Part shown: positions 14,200-18,184 of the stretch, in pieces | Layout of the letters: every line of letters starts with the position of its first letter | How positions within the stretch are numbered: position 1 is the stretch's first letter | NCBI GenBank assembly: GCA_945873015.1 | Contig: CAMCBY010000025.1 | Coordinates: 1-18,184 of the forward strand | Reading direction: 5' to 3' | Source of the DNA: Klebsiella pneumoniae | Lineage (GTDB): Bacteria > Pseudomonadota > Gammaproteobacteria > Ga0077536 | DNA: 18,184 bases | The notes under the pieces: generated by a model | Database searches by the model: none | What the model saw: only the letters and a program-made list of their open reading frames with translations | What the model was told of the DNA's origin: nothing | Program-made: the position numbers and the translations under genes

Positions 14200-15911
14200 C
14201 AGCCGAGTCTCTCGGTGAGATCGACCACGCGCGACACTTCATCGAGCGAGGTCAGGCCTTCCAGTACCCGTTTGATGGCGACATCGGCGAGCGACTGAAA
14301 ACCGCGTCGGCGCGCCGCCACCGTCAACTCCTTGAGTTTGGCGTTCTGCGCGATCAGTTCGTCGATTTCCCGGTCGAAGCGCAACACCTCAATCAAGGCC
14401 GTGCGCCCCTCATAACCCTGGTGCGGCGCGTGCCCTAATTCTTCCGCCACGCGATAGATGGTGGCCTGCATACGCGGGTTGGTATCGATGCCGAGAATGC
14501 GGCGCTCGAGTTCGCTCGGCTCATAGGCTTCGCGGCAATCGTGACGCAGCTTGCGGATCAGACGCTGGGCAATGATGCCGATGATATTGCCGGCCAGAAT
14601 CTCGGGGCGGATGCCCATGTCGAGCAGGCGCGGTAAAGTGCCGAGCGCCGAATTGGTATGCAGGGTGGAGAACACCTGGTGGCCGGTCATGGCGGCGCGA
14701 AAGGCCATCGAGGCGGTGTCTTCATCGCGGATTTCGCCGACCAGGATGATGTCCGGGTCCTGGCGCAGAATCGAGCGCACGCCGCTCGCAAAATCGAGCC
14801 GCGCGACTTCGTTGATCGAGGTCTGTCGAATCATGCCCATCGGATATTCGACCGGGTCTTCAAGGGTCATGATGTTGACCGACTCGGTGTTGAGATGGTT
14901 CAAGAGGCTGTAGAGCGTGGTGGTCTTGCCGCTGCCGGTCGGGCCGGTTACCAGTAACAGACCTTCGGGGCGCGCCACCATCAGCTTCAAGGTCATCAAC
15001 ACATCGTCATCGAGTCCGAGTTCGTCGATAGGCACGATGCCCTTCTGGCGGTCCAGCACACGCAGCACGATGTTCTCGCCGTGCACGGTCGGAAAGGTCG
15101 AGACACGAAAATCGATCTGGCGCCCCGACAGACTCAAAGTGATGCGGCCGTCCTGCGGCGCACGAGTCTCGGCGATATCCATGCCGGACATCACCTTCAA
15201 ACGCACCGCCAGCGCCGACCAGTAATTTTTGTGCAGGGAACGAATCTGACGCAGCACGCCGTCGATACGATAACGAAAGCGCAGGAAACCTTCTTCCGGT
15301 TCGAAATGGATGTCCGATGCGCCACGCTTGACCGCGTCGGACAGCAGCGCATTGACCAGCCGCACCACCGGCTGGCTGTATTCGGCGCTGTCAGCATCGA
15401 GACTCTCGTAGTCGATTTCGCCGGTTTCAATTTCGCGCAGGATGCCATCGACCGACAGTTCGAAACCGTAGAACTGGTCGATGGCCTTTTCGATCTCGGC
15501 CTCGCCCGCCATCAAGGGCACGATGTCGACCGCGCCGCCGAGATGCGCGGCAATCTGGTCGAGGGCAACGACGTTGAAGGTATCCGCCATCGCCACCGTC
15601 AGGCGATTGTTATTGGCGTCGTAGGTCAGGGGCAGGATATGGAAACGGCGCGCCATGTCTTTCGGGATCAGGCGAATCGCTTCCGAATCGACCACCACCT
15701 GCGACAGTTGCGCCTTCTGCTGGCCGAGCGCGCCACCCAACACGTCGAGAATGATGGCCTCGGTGGCGAAACCGAGCCGCACCAGGATGCGGCCCAGGTG
15801 ATCACGATTCTTGCGCTGCTCGGTCAGTGCGATGCGGATCTGATCGGAGCTGACGACGCCTTTCTGAACCAGCAACTCGCCGATACGCAGCGACCGTTTG
15901 GGCGTGCTCAT
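14199..15911 (-). CDS. mshE: MshE-type pilus assembly ATPase with c-di-GMP-binding N-domain
   Basis: A 570-aa hexameric extension motor of the PilB/GspE family. The N-terminal MshEN region has two tandem motifs, RIGELLVQKGVVSSDQIRIAL (about 9-29) and HLGRILVRLGFATEAIIL (about 38-55), matching the known c-di-GMP-binding pattern. The ATPase core has Walker A GPTGSGKT (323-330), Walker B ILVGEIRDED (389-398) and the His box TLHTN (416-420). The C-terminal zinc motif is degenerate: where family members have CxxC twice, this protein has RHDC (456-459) and HAPH (494-497). The ATG overlaps the preceding gene by ATGA. It should act on the MshG platform encoded next. Confidence 0.94.
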   Translation of the reverse strand: MSTPKRSLRIGELLVQKGVVSSDQIRIALTEQRKNRDHLGRILVRLGFATEAIILDVLGGALGQQKAQLSQVVVDSEAIRLIPKDMARRFHILPLTYDANNNRLTVAMADTFNVVALDQIAAHLGGAVDIVPLMAGEAEIEKAIDQFYGFELSVDGILREIETGEIDYESLDADSAEYSQPVVRLVNALLSDAVKRGASDIHFEPEEGFLRFRYRIDGVLRQIRSLHKNYWSALAVRLKVMSGMDIAETRAPQDGRITLSLSGRQIDFRVSTFPTVHGENIVLRVLDRQKGIVPIDELGLDDDVLMTLKLMVARPEGLLLVTGPTGSGKTTTLYSLLNHLNTESVNIMTLEDPVEYPMGMIRQTSINEVARLDFASGVRSILRQDPDIILVGEIRDEDTASMAFRAAMTGHQVFSTLHTNSALGTLPRLLDMGIRPEILAGNIIGIIAQRLIRKLRHDCREAYEPSELERRILGIDTNPRMQATIYRVAEELGHAPHQGYEGRTALIEVLRFDREIDELIAQNAKLKELTVAARRRGFQSLADVAIKRVLEGLTSLDEVSRVVDLTERLG

Positions 15912-17581
15912 GGTGCGGGTGCCACGCGGGTGTTCGGAGCAGAGAGTGCGGCGATGCGCTGTTCGGCGGTTTGCACGTTGAAGCTCGCGCCCCGTTGCAC
16001 GCGCAAACTCAGGCTTTTCTGGTAATAACCAAGCGCCGCAGCACGCTGTCCGAGATGTTCGAGGCTGACGGCGAGATTGAATGCGTAATCAGGCTGGGCG
16101 CCGTCGAGCCGCGCGGCGTCGAAATAGGCTTGTTGTGCATCGGCCCAGCGTTGGCGCCGCGCATACCAGTTGCCGAGTGCGGCGTGAATATAAGCGGCAT
16201 CGGCATGGCCATCGAGCAGCAGACGCAGACGTGCCGCACCGCCCTCGCCTTCGGCCTCGGTCATATTGAACAGTGCGGCGCGCGCGACCGGATCGTCAGG
16301 ATGGCGCTTGAGCACGGTCGCGTAATAGTCGTAGGCGCGCGGCAGGTCGCCGCGTTTCAACGCCACCGCGCCGAGGCCGAGCAAGGTGTCGCGCCGCTCG
16401 GGGTCGGCGATGCGCGCGCCGTTGTAGAGTTTGGCGGCCGTATCGAGGTCGCCCGCCTGGAAGGCGGTATAGGCCTTGTTCAAAGCGGCGTCGGTGCGGT
16501 TCGGTTGCGGGGTGCGCGAGATCTGCACTTCACCGCTGTTGATTTCGTCACTCTGCGCGTGTGGCGCTCGGCTCTCATGGGCACGCGTAGCGACTGGCGG
16601 CACCGATGTGCGTGGCACGCGCGGCGCGCCGTACGACGCCGTCTGCGGGCGTTCCGTGGTTGGCGCGGCGTTGTTGTTGTCCACAACGCGGGGCGTTGTC
16701 GCCGGCACCTCGGGCAGTTGAGGCGCTTGTGCCGAAGGTTTTACGGGCGGTGGCGGCTCGCCTTCCGCTTGTGTATCGATGCGGGCCAGCGCGTCAACGG
16801 TGGATGGACCTGGATTGACGAGAGGCACGAGTTCGCGCTGATCCGGCGCAGACTTCTCCACGTCGCGCGCGACTTCCGGTGACGGCACCACATGCGGGGC
16901 GGGGTTCAGATTGGCGTAATACACACCCAACGCGGCAATGCCGAGCACAGCGCAGGCAGCAATGCCCGCTATCCAGGTCAGCAGTCGGCCGCCACGTCCC
17001 CGTTCACCCGCACGAAATACGGTCTGCGCACCGACCACGGTATGGGTGGCCACATCTTCCAGGGTGCCGTCTTCAATGCGCGGCGCGGTGCGCGGCGTCT
17101 CCGTCGCATGGGAGCGGTCGAAATAATCATCGAGGTCGCTCGACATGCCGCGCGCATTGGGCAACGTGGCAGTTTGTTCGCGGCGTTCGGCGCGACCGCC
17201 GAAGGTCGCGTTGCCATGAAATTCCGCCGCATCAAAATCGTCGTCATCGCTGCCCATCGGCAGAAAGTCGGTGTCGTTACCGCTGGCCGCAGCCGGCCCC
17301 TGCAGCGGTTCGAGCGTCATGCCATCGGGCAGCGTCATCGACACACTGCGGTCGAGATTGTCGTCGATGCGCAAGTCAAAGTCGGCCATGGTGGCGGCGG
17401 CAGCCTGCAGGGCGCGACCGTCGATTTGCACGGTATCGTCCTGCGCATTGCTGTAGGGCGACATGCGCGTGATCGCACCGCCATCGTGGCCAGCTTCGCC
17501 GCCGGCGGCGCGCGCAGCACGTTCTTCCTGGGCTTTTTTGTCGGCCTCGGCGCGACGCAAGGCGTCCATCAACAGGCTCAT
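15908..17581 (-). CDS. MshN-like TPR protein with single transmembrane helix
   Basis: A 557-aa bitopic protein. The N-terminus MSLLMDALRRAEADKKAQEE is the cytoplasmic amphipathic motif seen in GspB/MshN-like and TPR pilus proteins. A low-complexity, acidic cytoplasmic region runs to residue 195 (including SDDDDFDAAE). The membrane helix is at about 200-222 (LLTWIAGIAACAVLGIAALGV). A Pro-rich periplasmic linker spans 225-360. TPR repeats occupy about 365-540 (for example ALNKAYTAFQAGDLDTAAKLY, LGLGAVALKRGDLPRAYDYY, AALGNWYARRQRWADAQQAY). The location between secretin and MshE matches MshN. A GAGG lies 7 nt before the ATG. Its start overlaps the stop of a micro-ORF by ATGA. The mshM gene normally found here in MSHA loci is absent. 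Confidence 0.82.
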   Translation of the reverse strand: MSLLMDALRRAEADKKAQEERAARAAGGEAGHDGGAITRMSPYSNAQDDTVQIDGRALQAAAATMADFDLRIDDNLDRSVSMTLPDGMTLEPLQGPAAASGNDTDFLPMGSDDDDFDAAEFHGNATFGGRAERREQTATLPNARGMSSDLDDYFDRSHATETPRTAPRIEDGTLEDVATHTVVGAQTVFRAGERGRGGRLLTWIAGIAACAVLGIAALGVYYANLNPAPHVVPSPEVARDVEKSAPDQRELVPLVNPGPSTVDALARIDTQAEGEPPPPVKPSAQAPQLPEVPATTPRVVDNNNAAPTTERPQTASYGAPRVPRTSVPPVATRAHESRAPHAQSDEINSGEVQISRTPQPNRTDAALNKAYTAFQAGDLDTAAKLYNGARIADPERRDTLLGLGAVALKRGDLPRAYDYYATVLKRHPDDPVARAALFNMTEAEGEGGAARLRLLLDGHADAAYIHAALGNWYARRQRWADAQQAYFDAARLDGAQPDYAFNLAVSLEHLGQRAAALGYYQKSLSLRVQRGASFNVQTAEQRIAALSAPNTRVAPAP

Positions 17582-17649
17582 GGACGCGCCTCGCGAGCGC
17601 TCACGGCGGTGGTGAATGACAACAGCGCGATAAACGCGACGCGCAACAC
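17578..17649 (-). CDS. 23-codon micro-ORF encoding a signal-peptide-like sequence
   Basis: A short frame begins at GTG 17649, with GAGG (17658-17661) 8 nt upstream, partly using the stop of the secretin gene. It ends with a TGA that overlaps the start of the TPR gene (ATGA). The product begins MLRVAFIALLSF and ends VSAREARP: a basic n-region, a hydrophobic core and an AxA-like VSA cleavage site, with only five residues after it. It could be a leader that couples translation between two operon genes, a real micropeptide, or the remnant of a decayed exported-protein gene. Nothing but context supports function. Confidence 0.4.
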   Translation of the reverse strand: MLRVAFIALLSFTTAVSAREARP

Positions 17650-17659
17650 AGCCGGTGCC

Positions 17660-18184
17660 TCACGGTGCCACGGGGGCGGGCGTGGGCACGGCGGTCGGTG
17701 CCGGCACGCTGCTGCCCAGAAGTGCGCTGTAGTCCTTGAGATCGGTATTGATGCTCGGGTCGCGCACTACCACCGGCCGCAAAAAGACCACCAGTTCGGT
17801 CTTGCGGGTATTGGTCTCTTCGGTACGGAAGAACATCGGGCCGAGGATGGGCAGACGCGACAGCCCCGGCACATCGCGCGTACCACCACGCATGTCGTCC
17901 TGCATGAGTCCACCGAGCACACCGATCTGGCCATCGATGAGCTTCAACACCGACTCCATTTCACGCACGCGAATCACCGGCACCAGATTGGTGACGGTGT
18001 TGTCCGAGCCACGCAGATCCGTAATCAGCGCGGGACCGGGATCGACCGCATCACCAATCTTCTGCGAAATGGTCGGACGCACCGTCAACGTCACTTCACT
18101 GTTGGCCGAGACCTGCGGCGTGACCGCCATCACCAGGCCGACCGGCACCGAATGCACATCGGTCTCGACCACGATGCGCCCCTG
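17660..18184 (-). CDS. mshL: MshL/PilQ/GspD-type secretin, C-terminal part (5' end cut by window)
   Basis: The visible 174 codons are the end of an outer-membrane secretin, the channel through which the pilus exits. The beginning lies beyond the right edge. VHSVPVGLVMAVTPQVSAN and VTLTVRPTISQ are the secretin-domain strands. LGGLMQDDMRGGTRDVPGLS and LPILGPMFF match the signature before the last strands, and TELVVFLRPVVVRD is the typical final membrane strand. A Pro/Ala-rich tail (SSVPAPTAVPTPAPVAP) follows. It is the first visible gene of the leftward pilus operon. MshL is assigned from the MSHA-like gene order. Confidence 0.92.
   Translation of the reverse strand, partial: QGRIVVETDVHSVPVGLVMAVTPQVSANSEVTLTVRPTISQKIGDAVDPGPALITDLRGSDNTVTNLVPVIRVREMESVLKLIDGQIGVLGGLMQDDMRGGTRDVPGLSRLPILGPMFFRTEETNTRKTELVVFLRPVVVRDPSINTDLKDYSALLGSSVPAPTAVPTPAPVAP

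Noticed and set aside
15081..16882. Two plus-strand frames of over 300 codons (15081-16025 and 15971-16882)
   Set aside because: They are antisense to the MshE-like and TPR genes and encode low-information Arg-rich sequence.

Overview
The window is about 18 kb of GC-rich DNA from a gammaproteobacterium. The strongest taxonomic clue is a Crp/Vfr-type regulator facing a YhfA-type OsmC protein, a head-to-head arrangement also found at crp-yhfA in Escherichia coli. No species can be named from the sequence alone. Genes are densely packed, often overlap, and there are no tRNA, rRNA, IS or CRISPR signals.

Left end (1-2600): the 5' part of an enoyl-CoA hydratase gene, then a Crp/Vfr-like regulator, both leftward. 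A rightward yhfA-like osmC gene is divergent from crp. It converges on and overlaps a leftward PAS plus degenerate-GGDEF gene that keeps an RxxD c-di-GMP I-site pattern.

Middle (2600-7754): a leftward pilin-like gene with its own near-consensus sigma-54 promoter is followed 12 bp later by an ABC ATPase gene. Upstream of it, a hairpin plus U-tract terminator closes a separate leftward unit made of an ABC-2 type permease and a TPR-like membrane protein. The ATPase and its likely permease are therefore split into two transcription units with a pilin between them. Divergent from the permease is a polytopic, GAF-like sensor histidine kinase with no adjacent response regulator.

Right (7720-18184): a long leftward operon with overlapping or near-touching genes encodes an MSHA-like type IVa pilus machine. 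The order of transcription is secretin (MshL-like, cut by the window edge), a signal-peptide-like 23-codon micro-ORF, a MshN-like TPR protein, MshE-like assembly ATPase with a c-di-GMP-binding-type N-domain, MshG platform protein, MshI-like PilM/PilN fusion, MshJ/PilO-like protein, MshK/PilP-like protein, a large GspK/PilX-like prepilin-like protein, and a second prepilin. The machine, the two prepilins, the large pseudopilin, the ABC transporter (compare Myxococcus PilH/PilI), the histidine kinase and the c-di-GMP-type domains suggest one locus for building and controlling a surface pilus. That integrated reading is inference; the individual family calls are mostly secure.
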